Origin: Pisaster brevispinus
Lineage: Eukaryota; Echinodermata; Asteroidea; Forcipulatida; Asteriidae
DNA: 64,000 bases
Direction of reading: 5' to 3'
Assembly (NCBI GenBank): GCA_023634235.1
Contig: JAMKCF010000019.1
Span: forward strand, 2,914,001 to 2,978,000
In this document: piece after piece, positions 34,691 to 45,937 of the stretch
How positions within the stretch are numbered: the first letter of the stretch is position 1
Layout: every line of letters begins with the position of its first letter
Made by a program: the position numbers and the translations under genes
Notes under the pieces: generated by a model
What the model saw: the letters and a program-made list of their open reading frames with translations, nothing else
The model's database searches: none
Told to the model about the DNA's origin: nothing

Positions 34691-34759
34691 ATGAAGCGAG
34701 CTTGTTGACCCAGTACTATAACCATTACTTCTTCTCTGCTCCAGTCTGTTGAGCCAGCT

Positions 34760-36000
34760 ATCTCCCCTTAATTAAGCACCTGTCTCTTATTGGCATTTGG
34801 AAATTGTGATTGAGTGTTATTGGCGGGGTAGCATCCGCCCAGCAGTGGGGTGTGAGAAACCTTGATGGGGCCACTACTCTTGCCCTTCTTCATGAACTTT
34901 TAATATTAGTATTGGCAATGTGCCTGTCTTCTTTGCAATTGTAGACACTTGATTGGGCATTGGTTCATTCTGATGGGGCTAGAATTTTTCCGCAGACTGG
35001 TGCGACAGGAGTTGGGACATCGGTCCACAGTTGACTCAAGGCCTCCTGCTTAACTTTAAAGCTGGGTAGATTGCTGATAGCCTATAGCTGACATTGAAGT
35101 TTGCTTACTGGTGGGGTCCTCATCAGCCACTTTGGTTGCGCTAGCCTCTGCCATGGGGTTGGTGGGGGGCTCACTCACCTCACCTAGTCTCTTCGTGCCT
35201 CCTGGCACATAAGGCCCCAACATCACCGAACCATTCATCTCTTTGTCTAGCGTCATTCCAAGAGTGGGGGGCTCACTGTCTCCCCGACTGCATTCTTCAG
35301 CTCAGCGAATTCTATACCAGGGTTCTCTTGTGCATAACATCTTCTCTTCCAAGAGACGCATCAGCATTCAGCAAGTCCCTTTCCAGATGTCATCTTTGTT
35401 CTGTACAAGGGGGTTCTATCACTCAGAGTGGCAATCTCTACTATCCTTAGGAGTTTCAGTAGGTTGAGGAAAGAAGGGGAAGACTGTCCCCTCTCGGCTG
35501 CCTTCAGTCAAAAAAGTCCTCCAAGATGGCTGGTTGGGACTCATGGCGAAGTGTACACCTCAACCTCACCTACATTGTACACCTCCATGTGATTACGATT
35601 TCAGCACTGTTCCTAACTGATGGGGGTGGGGGTGGCAGAGCTGTCCCTCTACATTGGCTTCACCTGTGAGATGGTCCAGAAGTGGTGGATCTTCCTCATC
35701 TAAAATGCCTTTTGTAAAACACCTCATATTTTCGGCCCTCTCCAGAGCTTTCAAGTTCTTGTTGCCCTTTGGCCTCTGTGCTGACCTCCATCTTGGGAAA
35801 ACAGGCTTAGCAGTGCTGATTAAACTCCCCCTGCACTTTTCATCTCCACTTTGGCAGCGAAAGCTTTCATTTGTTCTTAACGGGCCGCCATCTTTGCATC
35901 TTATCACAGCACAGATCTTTTTTGAAAGTGGCACTTGCAATCCTGTCTTCGACTCTTGTTAAATGATTTAATACCAATTCTAAAAGAATATTTATTTGCC
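34760..36000 (-). other. Possible upstream (gag-side) part of the Ty3/Gypsy relic
   Basis: On the - strand, charged frames at 35,940-35,593 (115 codons, Arg/Lys/Glu rich) and 35,256-35,056 lie where gag would precede pol. No zinc knuckle or major homology region is visible. The assignment rests on position and composition only. Confidence 0.25.
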
Positions 36001-36515
36001 ATGAAGTACAAACACACACAAAGATTTTCTTGTATGTAAGAAAGTGGGTACAAAATCTTTGCTCTGGTAAAGTGAAGCGAAGAAAAACTATACGATCCCT
36101 TGTTGTATTGAATATTTATGCACAGTGTTTCTTCTCAGAAAGAGTGCCAGGAAATGAGTGACAGCGAGGTCGTTTTGTGAGACACCAGTCCACTGAGGCA
36201 CTGGACACCTTCCAGTCCACTGACCATGGATGTTGCCCATCAACCTGCCTATGGCTTAACTTGTACTTAACTTTCCTAAAGAGGCAGCACACTTTGAAAG
36301 TGATATTCAGATTGAAAATTGCAACAAACTGTTTGGAAGGACTCACTTTTTGGCTTTATATCTGGTTTATTATATCAAAATAAGCACATGACTTTGGGGG
36401 TGTCAAAATGCCTGCAACAGTTTTCTTAAAGATTGATGTTGGTATCTGTCCGGTGGCTTAATGACAAAATTGTGACACGCCGGATTAAAGCACCAAACTT
36501 TGCACACTTGTTTTA
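36001..36515. other. Unassigned, then cassette intron from ~36,370
   Basis: 36,001-36,360 carries nothing I can name. From ~36,370 (ATCAAAATAAGCAC, CAAAATGCCTGCAACAG) it is the standard intron of the - cassette unit. This marks the inner edge of the array on the far side of the retrotransposon. Confidence 0.45.
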
Positions 36516-36804
36516 GGGGTCCCATAGAAGCATATTAGAGGGGGTGCCCGGTCTGTCATCTCCAGGTCAGTAAACTAAAGAGATCAACTTTTTCCACATA
36601 GCCAGGGGCTGATAGCTCTGCCTGAGTGTCTGAAATAGAAGCTGCATGGTCAATTGTTGTAAGTTTTAATGATATGCGGAAGCGGCCCTCTATTGGTGAA
36701 AAATTGATAGGCAGTTTTATAATACCACATTAACTTTGACCTCAGCCTGACCTTGACTTAGGTCACCCAAACTGGGCACCCCCTCTAGAATTATTCTATG
36801 GGAC
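36516..36804. mobile_element. Foldback/MITE-like element in cassette intron
   Basis: The left end GGGGTCCCATAGAAGCAT, then AGAGGGGGTGCCC, is the inverse of the right end, which reads GGGCACCCCCTCTAGAAT then CTATGGGACC. The arms are about 45 bp with an AGGTCA/TGACCT pair inside. It is inserted between two parts of a cassette intron. Confidence 0.7.
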
Positions 36805-37588
36805 CTATTGAATGACTGTATACAATTTGTATTTATTGTTTCAATATCAAAATAATCACTGACTTTGGGGACATCAAATGCCTGAAAAGTTCTCCGAAGA
36901 TGCTTGTTGCTGGTAAATAAATTATATTATCCGTGAGCTCTCAGAATGAAGCTTAATTAGCAAAGACAAGCAAAAATTAAAATTACCAAAGGCTAAAAAC
37001 TAGACTTGATGTTTGTCCCCCGAAAAACCTGAAAAAACACAACCCTTAACTGAAACAATAATCTTTGAACATATTGTAATGTTACAAGAAAGGGACTAGC
37101 ACATTGTAGCAAGGTATGTACAAACCAAGAAACAACAGACATTCTGCATAATTATTTAACAGAGCTGTTCAGAACTGGGGTAAATATTAAAAGTTTCATT
37201 TTTTTTTACAACAGTGACTTTGGTGGACATTGAATGCTTGTGACAGTTCTCTGTGCTTGTATGAACTTTATTACTACTAAGTGCACCGTTGGTATTCAGA
37301 ATCCTGCTGTGCTTCTCTCATTTTGCCATTTTCTTCACAGACTTAAAGTTTGAATGTGTGACCAGCGAACTTTTCTTTTGATTTTAAGCTGAGAAAAAGC
37401 ACCAAACATTTGTTCCTGTTAACTGTTCCAACCTCCAAACATTTTTTAAATAAATTGTAATGCTACAAGAAAGTTTCAGATGATATTCACTTATGAGAAA
37501 CAAGAGATATTCTGCACAATTGCTTCAGCGCTCCATTTCGGACCAGGGGTAAATATTAAAAGCATACATGTACTTTACCAGGATTCAC

Positions 37589-37683
37589 CTGTCACTGGAT
37601 AGTGCAGCTCCTCTATCATAGGCTGGTCTTGGACATCTACTTGTTGACGGGTAGATGTCTTTGGAGATGCTAACTTTGCCTGA
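37589..37683 (-). CDS. Exon-like cassette M12, open frame, unknown protein
   Basis: The acceptor TTTGTGTTGCAG and donor ACAG|GTGAAT flank 95 nt. The family frame is open (QAKLASPKTSTRQQVDVQD, then QPMIEELHYPVT). A 4-nt insertion near the 5' end shifts its entry phase relative to 91-nt copies. Although it lies 7 kb from M11, it is nearly consensus, so it is not an older outlier. The distance comes from the retrotransposon. Confidence 0.38.
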
Positions 37684-39563
37684 CTGCAACACAAACAAAC
37701 CGCACAAATTGAAACAATTAGTATTTAAAGACCTTCTCCATATTAAACAGTTCAGTTAGATTGCTTTTTTACTGAAGTATTTTTTCTCCACTTTCAATAA
37801 AATAAACATTCTCGTGAAGAAATCCAACACTGTAAACAACAATAAGCCGTTCAGAGGTACTAGTGCACATCATGATATTTTTGATTGATGCAATCAAAAT
37901 AAGCAACTCATTGTATGAGTTCTCTCATGTTCATGGATGGTGTTACCCAGGGTTCAAAACTAATGGTCGCCCGGTCACTTAATGTGAGAGAAAACAACGG
38001 CGGGCGAGTCAAAACCTTTCGTTTATATATTCCGCTTGGTGAGTCAACAAAATCTTCCTTTTTCACAAAAAAAGAGGAGATTATTTTCAAGTTTGTAAAA
38101 TGGTTTGGCAAGTCTTTTATTTGCTATATTTAATGTGGCTGTGATCGTGATTTATCACTCACGTGCACATGCACACAATAATGACATGGTGCTGCATTTA
38201 TATTTTGAGTATCCACCGTAATGTTCAGTCGCCCGCCAGTCGTCCATGCACACACAACACACGGAGTATTTGTGCAGTGCAATGCAGCAGGTCGAGCAAA
38301 CCAACATTCCGCATGTTCTTATTGGCTGTTGATAATTACTGTATTCATAAGACAGCTTTTACAGACTCTGACTCGGTACACATTCACGAGCCGAGTAAAC
38401 AATAGCTGCACAGAGTGCGCAGTCATGCTGATTCTGTACACACAGCCTTGTACAGGCTATTCATAAACACTGACAACTTTTGCTGATAGAGGGCCTGGCG
38501 TGCCATGCAGGGCAAAGCTTGTTGAATTTTTTTTTTCCAAATGCGCATCGTCAACCAATCGTTGAATCGCAAAGATGTCAGTGAAAAAGAAGTTCTATAA
38601 AACCAAATCATGAATCCATGAAAATGGTTGCTTGATGAAAATACTATTATTATTAATAAATACCTCAGAGAGTTTACGCACACTGATTGGTCGAAGACTG
38701 GTCACGTCGGGGTGTATTAAAATGTGATATAAAGACTGACTCTGTGAACTAGCGAATAAATTACCCCTAATCAAGCATAGATATTGATATAATGCAAAAA
38801 TGTGCGTGTTGTATGGGGAACTTCCAAATTGACTAATTTCTTTGTGCGTTGTTTTTGTGTTTTTTTGCCCGGACAGATGGTGCCACGTATGCGTATGTAT
38901 CATTTCAAGGTAGCTGTTACACGCATGAAACCAAACCAAAATAATGCAAAGATAAAGCTGAACACCAACCAAAGTATTTCTTTTTATGATGCTGTTATTT
39001 TTCAAAGCTCATGGTCTGGTTAGTTGAAAATATGCCTAAATAGTTAAAGTATGTGTAAGAGATTAGGTGCCACACAAAAGTTGAACAGCCTAAGGAAATG
39101 CCCTTGAACATAAGTAGAACATTTCTAAAAATAACCACAAAAGAAATATCACAGTTTCTGTTAAAGGTATTAATTAATGGGAATAACAGTTCAGCTCGGT
39201 CCATTAACAGTGACCAGCCACCAACCCGGTCATTACCTCGCAGTGAAGACCGGCTCCCCACACTGTTATTCCCTAATCATAAGTAGGATTTGAAAGTTTC
39301 CCTGGTAGAGACGATATTGCAGTGGTTTCCCTTAACTTTGTCTTCAATTGCCTGCCGGACGAGTCAACCACAATTTTGGGTTGTTTGAAGTTTTTTCATT
39401 AGCCTGCATGCATGTATGTGCACAATTTTAGTGTTAAAAAAAACCACCCCAAAACATAAAAGTGGAAGCAAAGTTCACAAATATTGCACTTCTGGAGATT
39501 CTTATTGCCTAGCTGCCCTTAATGAACAATTATGTGTTATTCACTGTTCCAACAAGAATTCAC
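37684..39563. other. Cassette intron start, then unassigned DNA
   Basis: Up to about 37,910 the cassette-intron pattern continues (GAAACAATTAGTATTTAAAG). The rest to 39,550 contains short frames on both strands without domains. Nothing further is supportable. Confidence 0.4.
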
Positions 39564-39590
39564 CTTTTACTGGAGAGGGCAGTTCCTTTA
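39564..39590 (-). pseudogene. Exon-like cassette M13, 3' fragment
   Basis: Only the 3' end survives: on the - strand AGGAACTGCCCTCTCCAG, then TAAAAG|GTGAATTC. The rest of the cassette is absent. It is the outermost trace of the - array. Confidence 0.4.
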
Positions 39591-39664
39591 AGGAGCTTTA
39601 AAATGCCAACAAAAGCTAAATATTGAACAAACAAAAGAAACATCCTTTTGTTTTGCAAGACCCC

Positions 39665-39912
39665 GGCCCAATTTCATGGCTCTGATTATCGTAAGCAAAG
39701 AATAGCCGCTTACGGAAGCAGATAATTCTGCGCTTACATGTACGTCAAGCGTATTTCACGGGTTAGCAGGGAATTTTGCCTGTGCGCGTGCTTACTCCAC
39801 ATTACTAGGCATTCCTCACTTACACAGCTAGCGCAGATACTTGCACAGTAAGTGGAGAATGGTGATTGAAAGCGCAGAATTCGGCAGTAAGCAGAGCCAT
39901 GAAATTGGGCCC
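39665..39912. mobile_element. MITE with GGCCCAATTTCATGGCTCTG termini
   Basis: The first 20 bp, GGCCCAATTTCATGGCTCTG, are inverted at the right end (CAGAGCCATGAAATTGGGCC). The interior has GCTTACG and CAGAATTC motifs. A second, shorter copy with the same ends is at 55,489-55,614. Confidence 0.8.
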
Positions 39913-40477
39913 AGAATTGAAATGAGAAACAAAACAAAACTGAAAAGTTATCATTTGAACAAGCACTAGGAAAATATTTATCTCATCTGTATAGGGGGTT
40001 AGTGTTCTTCAATATACTCTACAAAATGTAAAGATATTTTATTGCACTCCAACAAGTCAACATTTGAAGAAAAAAAACAAGACCCCTCGACTTGACCATT
40101 CATGAGTTTACTAGCCCAATGAGTTGACTGGCTATGTGAAGGGGGTCCTGGCCTCAGGGTTGTGGTCCAGTGTAAATTTTTAGGCTTGATATTGTGAAAA
40201 ATTTTATTAAAAATAAATAAAACAAATCAACAATTTCTTAAGTATTTAATAACATCTGTAATAAAATTGTCACAACATCCACTCTCACTCTGTTTCAGTG
40301 TTTGTATCTGTTTGTATACAAATCAAATTAGGTCCACACTCACAGTGTGTAGGGTTCGAAACACTCAAGTGGATTTACACACGTCCACACAGGGAAATAA
40401 AGTCCAACATCCATTCATTAAAAAATCATATAAATCCCTTAGAAAGTGGTGGCCGGATACGAAATTGTTTTCCCTGA
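39913..40477. other. Non-coding, no gene seen
   Basis: AT-rich DNA with AAATAAATAAAAC runs. A short frame leads into the repeat at 40.48 kb. No exon evidence. Confidence 0.45.
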
Positions 40478-40755
40478 ATGAAATGCTGCAGGACGACGTC
40501 GGGGTGTCCGCCAAGAATGGCGTCCAGCTGCAGTACCAGTCTCAGGGCTAATGACACAATATTGTTCAATGTGGGTTTTTACTTTTAAACTTTGCGTGTT
40601 GTGCCGAAAACATCCCTAAATTTAATCAAATTTTGCGAACAAAACCTGTTGTTAAAACTTCAAACCTTAAGACTGGTATACATTAACAACTCACCATCGC
40701 TCATTATGAGTAGTTTACCCTCGGAACTGCGGTGAAAACTTTTTTTTATATATAT
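40478..40755 (+). repeat. Dispersed repeat, copy 2
   Basis: It starts GAAATGCTGCAGGACGACGT, then GGGGTGTCCGCCAAG, and ends in ACTGCGGTGAAAACT. It is directly repeated 320-330 bp further on and inverted at 3.8 kb. A frame through its start has no recognisable domain. Confidence 0.65.
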
Positions 40756-40805
40756 ATTTTTTTAGCAGAAACGTGTGGCGACACAGCGCAACTACAGCTC
40801 TGAAT

Positions 40806-41180
40806 GAAGCGCACGCTGCAGAACGACGTCAGGGTGTCGGCGAAGCATGACGAGTGCCAGTCTAGGGCTAGTGACACATGTGGGTTTTAAACTTAGCGCC
40901 TCGGCTGAAAACAGCTCTAAATATCTTCAAATTCTGCGAACAAAAAACGTTTCCAACACTTTAAATATTAAGACTAGTAAGTTATCAACTCACCATCGCA
41001 CCTTTTCAGCAGTTTACCCTCGAAAGTGCGGTGAAAAACTAAATTTGTTTGGAGCAAAAGACGTAGAGAATCTTCGAACTCCTCCATTTTTCTTCGAAGT
41101 GACAAGCATGGTTGGCCGGCCACCACACGGCGCCCTCTACCACCACCACAAGGTCACGCCATCTAGCTTTCTTATTTGCA
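40806..41180 (+). repeat. Dispersed repeat, copy 3 (tandem to copy 2)
   Basis: It starts GAAGCGCACGCTGCAGAACG and runs through AACTCACCATCGCACC to CGGCGCCCTCTACC. It is the longest copy and is open for 112 codons. Copies 1 and 2 share the 5' and middle text, but their frames are broken, which favours a repeat over a gene. Confidence 0.65.
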
Positions 41181-43888
41181 TATGACCATATTTGGAAAGT
41201 AATTATCACGAAGTGGGACTATTTATTTTTGAAGGGGGAGGGTAGAACTATCTGCTCACAAATAAATGGATGAGGTAAGCTCCTTTAATTATCAAATAGG
41301 CGTTTTACTCAATGGAACTCTGCATTAATTGATCTTTTCCTTTTTCTAAAGTGAATCCCCCTGAAAAAAATGGACGACCCGAAAGAATAGACCAGTGATT
41401 TAAAAATGTAATAATCAATACTACCCATCCAGTAATTAACACATCGAACGTGCGATTTGGATATAGGAAACACTGTTATTGTGAAGAGGTAAGGAGAATT
41501 TAAAAGTTTGTCAATTAAATTATATTATTTGCAAGGTTTTCGTTTAGGTACTGCAAAGCAGCTAAAATCCCAGTTCCAGTGGTAATAATGATATTCCCTT
41601 TGGAATCATCAGGTGTTTCTGCATCGTTTGTTTGCTGTTTTGTTTTGTATTTTTGTCCTAAAACTGTGCTTTTGTTTCTTATCATTAGTATACCAGCGGC
41701 CCAACAAAAATTGTACCAGGTGGGGGACGGGAGGGGGTGGGGGAGGGGAGGGAGGGGAGGGGGCAGACGAGGGAGAAGGGAGAGTCAAATTTCTTGAATA
41801 ATTACTGCAGCATACTTATAATGGTATATTAGCCTGTGTACAAGGAGGCGCAGTGTCCTCAAATGAGGACATGTGAATAACTAATTAACGGATTAACTTT
41901 TTCCAAAAAAGCTTTGTCGTATGAATTTTACTACCCAATTTGAAAACCAAAACCAATTTTTTCTAAAGCACATAGGAAATAATTTGCGCATGAGAGGGTT
42001 AAAGTTACTCACAAAATAACTTGACTGAGAGAACATTACTTTCCAAGTATCCAGAGTGAAATGGTTCTGCCACGGGTGTAGTTTCATTAGAAGAATGCAA
42101 TTTTGTATCATTGTGAAGCGATGGTCCACCGACCATCGGTTGAACGTTTGAGTTTTTATACAAGATCTGTCTGACTGATTAAAATCGTCACCATTTGCTC
42201 TCATTTTGCTCGGCAGTCACCGACGCACAAAATATTATAAACAGGTCGTTGGAACGATGTTTCATACTAAATCCTACCCACAAATTCACATTATTTTTTC
42301 TCGAAAAAAAAAACCCTCAGAAATTACCAATGCTGTAAGTTTCCTTCAAGTCAATTTTTATCACATAAATATATGTTGGACCATTTGCATTTTTGTGAAA
42401 CAACGGGGGTATAATGAGTTTTAATGGCAAGGCTTGGAATGAAATATTCAACTGTTTGAAGGATGAGGACCGATGTGAAAAGTTCAAGAGGATTTTTTTT
42501 GTCGGAGCATCTCTTAGCCTCCTACGAGGTGTCCCCAATCTTGCATTGAATTCCTCTTGTTCCTTGATCATAATACAGTTTCGGAAGTTACGTGCTAAAG
42601 AATGAAAACAGCAGCATCCGAAATGAAGCCGTACGGGTTGAAAGTTGGCCAACGTCTTCGGTTCCTTGCTCTCTAATGGCCTACGGGATGAAGGTAAGCG
42701 GAAAAACTCTTACGAATTAAGGTTATTAACCACTGATTGGCAACACAATGTTTTCCGCTGTCAGTGTCGACACAATCAGAGAGCAAAAAAATTGTCCTCC
42801 GGAATCACCGTCCCGATTTCCAATTCGTATACAACCTTCACCAGGCCTTCAACCACACGGCGGTAATATACATTACCGTAAGTGACCGAAACCGGCGGCC
42901 GACTGTCTAATGATTCTGCGCTTTACGGGAGGGAATGTCCGGAAATGCAGCGGGCCTGTGAAAGCTACTCTTACCGGTAACATAACACTCGAAGCCCGTG
43001 CATCCAAGACAGTAAATTGATTACTCGCTGGGAAATGAGGTGACAAGCGCTAATCACAGCCACATAATCTGCACGTGAACAGAATACACCTATAGTGTTT
43101 TTGGTCCCTTCTTTTCGTAAAAGCCTTTTAAAGATACCGTGAATGGATGCTTATTTATTGTTCAAACAAACGATGCTGCAATTTAACATATAGCTGCTGC
43201 CCTTGCTGTTGTTGTATTATGCAAAAGGTAGTGCCTCGTTTGTCTGGTGTGTCAATTTGTGATGAGATAGATTGGTATGGACGTCCAAATGATTAAAAAA
43301 AGCGGGTTTTAAACAACGACAACCTTTTCCCAAAGAGCCCTACAAGAGTGGGTGGATAAGTATAGATTAAATGAACAGGAGAAAGGGCACTGGTGTGTAG
43401 CTAGAACAAAATGGTGGCAAAGAATAAATGGAGGGCTTTGTGATGTGTCAAACCATTCACGTCTGCATTATTTTGACTTAATTTTAAGGGGGGCAAGGGG
43501 ATTGAACACCTCGCCCTCTCGACGATTATTCAACTTATTCCGGGTTACGTTGAGGGCTTGATCCAGGGGCTAAGTTTAGGGTTTTGTCCCAGGCTGCATT
43601 GAAGATTTGATATCGGACTATACTTAGAGGTTGACATCCGACAATTTCGTCACCGTTATCACAAATTGTCTGTACGAATGAAGAAGTCACCTTAAGTTTT
43701 AAAAACGATTTTCTTTCCAACACGGATTTTTGGTCCTGGAGCACTATACTCGTGACTCCGTAAAAACATTGACGATTTTGTTCTCAGGGCTACATTAGAG
43801 TCTGACCTCGGAACACACTAAAGACTCAGAGACAGTGAATGTCCAAAATATAGTTCGTAAGTTATATTTCTTACACACCAATCTCATC
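41181..43888. other. Non-coding, no gene seen
   Basis: This holds a G-rich tract at about 41,718-41,785 (repeated GGGGAGGGGAGGG, potential G-quadruplex) and CpG-richer DNA at 42.85-43.05 kb (CCGAAACCGGCGGCCGAC). Frames are short and mutually overlapping. A regulatory role is possible but not shown. Confidence 0.4.
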
Positions 43889-44567
43889 AGGCACTCTTAA
43901 AAAACCGGGTCAGAGAGTGGATCTGTTTTCCAGGTTCCCGAGAAGCCTGACCCATTTAAGGGTCAGGCTGACCCAATCAAGGGTCAGGCTGACCCAATCA
44001 AGGGTCAGGCTGACCCGATCAAGGGTCAGGCTGACCCAATCAAGGGTCAGGCTGACCCAATCAAGGGTCAGGCTGACCCGATCAAGGGTCAGGCTGACCC
44101 GATCAAGGGTCAGGCTGACCCAATCAAGGGTCAGGCTGACCCGATCAAGGGTCAGGCTGACCCAATCAAGGGTCAGGCTGACCCGATCAAGGGTCAGGCT
44201 GACCCAATCAAGGGTCAGGCTGACCCGATCAAGGGTCAGGCTGACCCAATCAAGGGTCAGGCTGACCCAATCAAGGGTCAGGCTGACCCGATCAAGGGTC
44301 AGGCTGACCCAATCAAGGGTCAGGCTGACCCGATCAAGGGTCAGGCTGACCCAATAAAGGGTCAGGTTGACCCATTTAAGGGTCAGGCTGACCCAATTAA
44401 GGGGCAGGCTGACCCATTTGAGTTGGGCTGACCCAGAATCTGGTAAAAATGAGAATGTAAAAAAAAAGATTTGACACAGATTCCGGGCCAGACATATCCA
44501 GAAATGGGTCATCCCAGGTCCCCTGTCAACCCGGAGTGTAGCTCAATTCTGACCGGGAATTTTTAGA
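43889..44567. mobile_element. MITE-like shell of the GGGTCA family
   Basis: The left end reads CACTCTTAAAAAACCGGGTC. The right end, inverted, reads TAGTCTAAAAATTCCCGGTC. Outer sequence repeats GGGTCA and TGACCC words. The minisatellite at 43.96-44.43 kb has grown inside it. Related pieces occur at 45.29, 46.49, 51.19 and 62.30 kb. Confidence 0.55.
43961..44430. repeat. 21-bp minisatellite of ERE-type palindromes (~22 units)
   Basis: The unit is GGGTCAGGCTGACCC plus AATCAA or GATCAA. About 19 units are identical in the 15-bp palindrome and the last few are diverged (ATTTAA spacer, GGGGCA). GGTCA-NNN-TGACC is the published consensus core of the estrogen response element, matched here exactly in each good unit. 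Because the period is 21, both strands give 7-residue periodic open frames (146 and 200 codons), which are artefacts of the repeat. Confidence 0.95.
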
Positions 44568-45285
44568 CTAGTAGTATCACGTGTCTTGTTTTTTGTAGAG
44601 TTTTGTTTTCAACAACGATTGATCGAGTGATTGTTATAGCAATCGAAATGGTGTTACGTGTGACACTTTGGTTACAATCTTTATTCGTATTTTGCTGTCT
44701 TGTTTTGCACAACTCCAAAATTAAACTCCTGGTTCTGCATGCTGGCTTGATTTCTAGCAGTATCGGTGGGGGGGGGGGGGCACGGTGACACACATTCTGA
44801 GCACCTTGTTCTCATGGACAACGTTTCGATCGGGCCACGGCGGCGAAACACAATCTTCCCCCAATTCTATTCCCTCAACCGGGTAAAAACAGTTTGGCTT
44901 CGATTACACGGACCGGCCATATCCGGCAGAGAGGATGCTCTCGGTATCACAGCGTTCATCGACCCATCGTTCTGGTTTCTGACCTCATGTGTGCTGTCCT
45001 TTTTTTTCTCGAGTATATTAGCGGGGGTTGGGGTTTTCACTTTTGGTTTATTAGGTTTGGTGTTTTTTTTACGAGGATTTTTCCATAACAACAAAGCTTC
45101 CCACAAACAACCCAAAACAGGTTTGCTGCCCCCCTCACTCTGGTACGTAACAAAGAATATCTTACTACTACCGAAGCTCTAAGATCTTTTAAACTTGATA
45201 GTGGACGAAGATAACATAATGTGATATTAGAATCGGGCAGACGAACCAGAATGGGGGGGGGGAACCCCACGTAATCATAAACTCC
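44568..45285. other. Non-coding, no gene seen
   Basis: A G12-type run lies at about 44,767-44,780 and a T-rich stretch at 45,000-45,075. Overlapping frames up to 138 codons show no domain. Confidence 0.4.
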
Positions 45286-45375
45286 AAAAACTCCTGGGTC
45301 AGAATTGACCCGGATTCGGGTCATGTGGGGCCCGACCCCTTTCTAGAGGTCAGTATGACCCAAAGTCTGTGTCAG
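45286..45375 (+). mobile_element. GGGTCA-family element, fragment
   Basis: AAACTCCAAAAACTCCTGGG is followed by TCAGAATTGACCCGGATTC and later AGGTCAGTATGACCC. The 5' end matches, in inverse orientation, the element at 51.19-51.35 kb. Confidence 0.55.
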
Positions 45376-45937
45376 AAATAGACTGTTTACCTTTCCTTAT
45401 CCGCAAGGATAGGGACAGGCACCGGTCTATTAATCCGGTGCTTTTATTGGACAGACATGCAGTGTATGTAATGTTGTTCTGTCGTCCTTGTGAATGGGAT
45501 GCGAGGTCAAAGGTACATCTGCCAACATCCGGTCTGGCAGGTATCTGGCATTATTCATGAGCCTCGAAGTGTGACGTCAGATGTTCGGGCTATGTCAGAA
45601 ATGACCACAGACATAAATACCAATAGACAGACAGCAGGGGCGCTAAACTGAAGTTTTGGATTTTCTCAAACTATGGGCGGAAGTGAAGACGCGTCAACAC
45701 TTTTTGTACACGTTTAGGCATAGCCGCGAGGCAGTGCTCTCGTTTTCATGGACCTTTTTTTTTAATTTTCAGGAGATATTGGCCCGATGATGGATTGTAA
45801 ATTAATGGTGGCCAAGTTAGAACGGGTTAGCCACATCTTTATTTTGTCCTCCTGAGTTGTGCACGTTATGTTTTAGCATTTTCCTTGCATGCTGTTCACC
45901 CTTCTGATTTTGCTTGGTACCCAATGACAGAGGGGAC
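45376..45937. other. Non-coding, no gene seen
   Basis: It contains GGTATCTGGCATTATTC followed by ATGAGCCTC, resembling 2.44 kb, and CTCGAAGTGTGACGTCAGA. No gene is supportable. Confidence 0.4.

Noticed and set aside
35593..35940. Definite gag gene of the Ty3/Gypsy relic
   Set aside because: Position fits, but no zinc knuckle or other gag hallmark is visible, so it is kept only as a low-confidence region.
30720..36360. Long terminal repeats bounding the Ty3/Gypsy relic
   Set aside because: By eye, no direct repeat is shared between 30.7-31.1 and 36.0-36.4 kb.
40847..41185. 112-codon gene
   Set aside because: The same sequence exists as two other broken copies in the window, which favours a repeat.
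43910..44512. 200-codon (-) and 146-codon (+) frames with 7-residue repeats
   Set aside because: Both strands are open only because the 21-bp unit is a multiple of three without stops. Their existence on both strands shows it is compositional.
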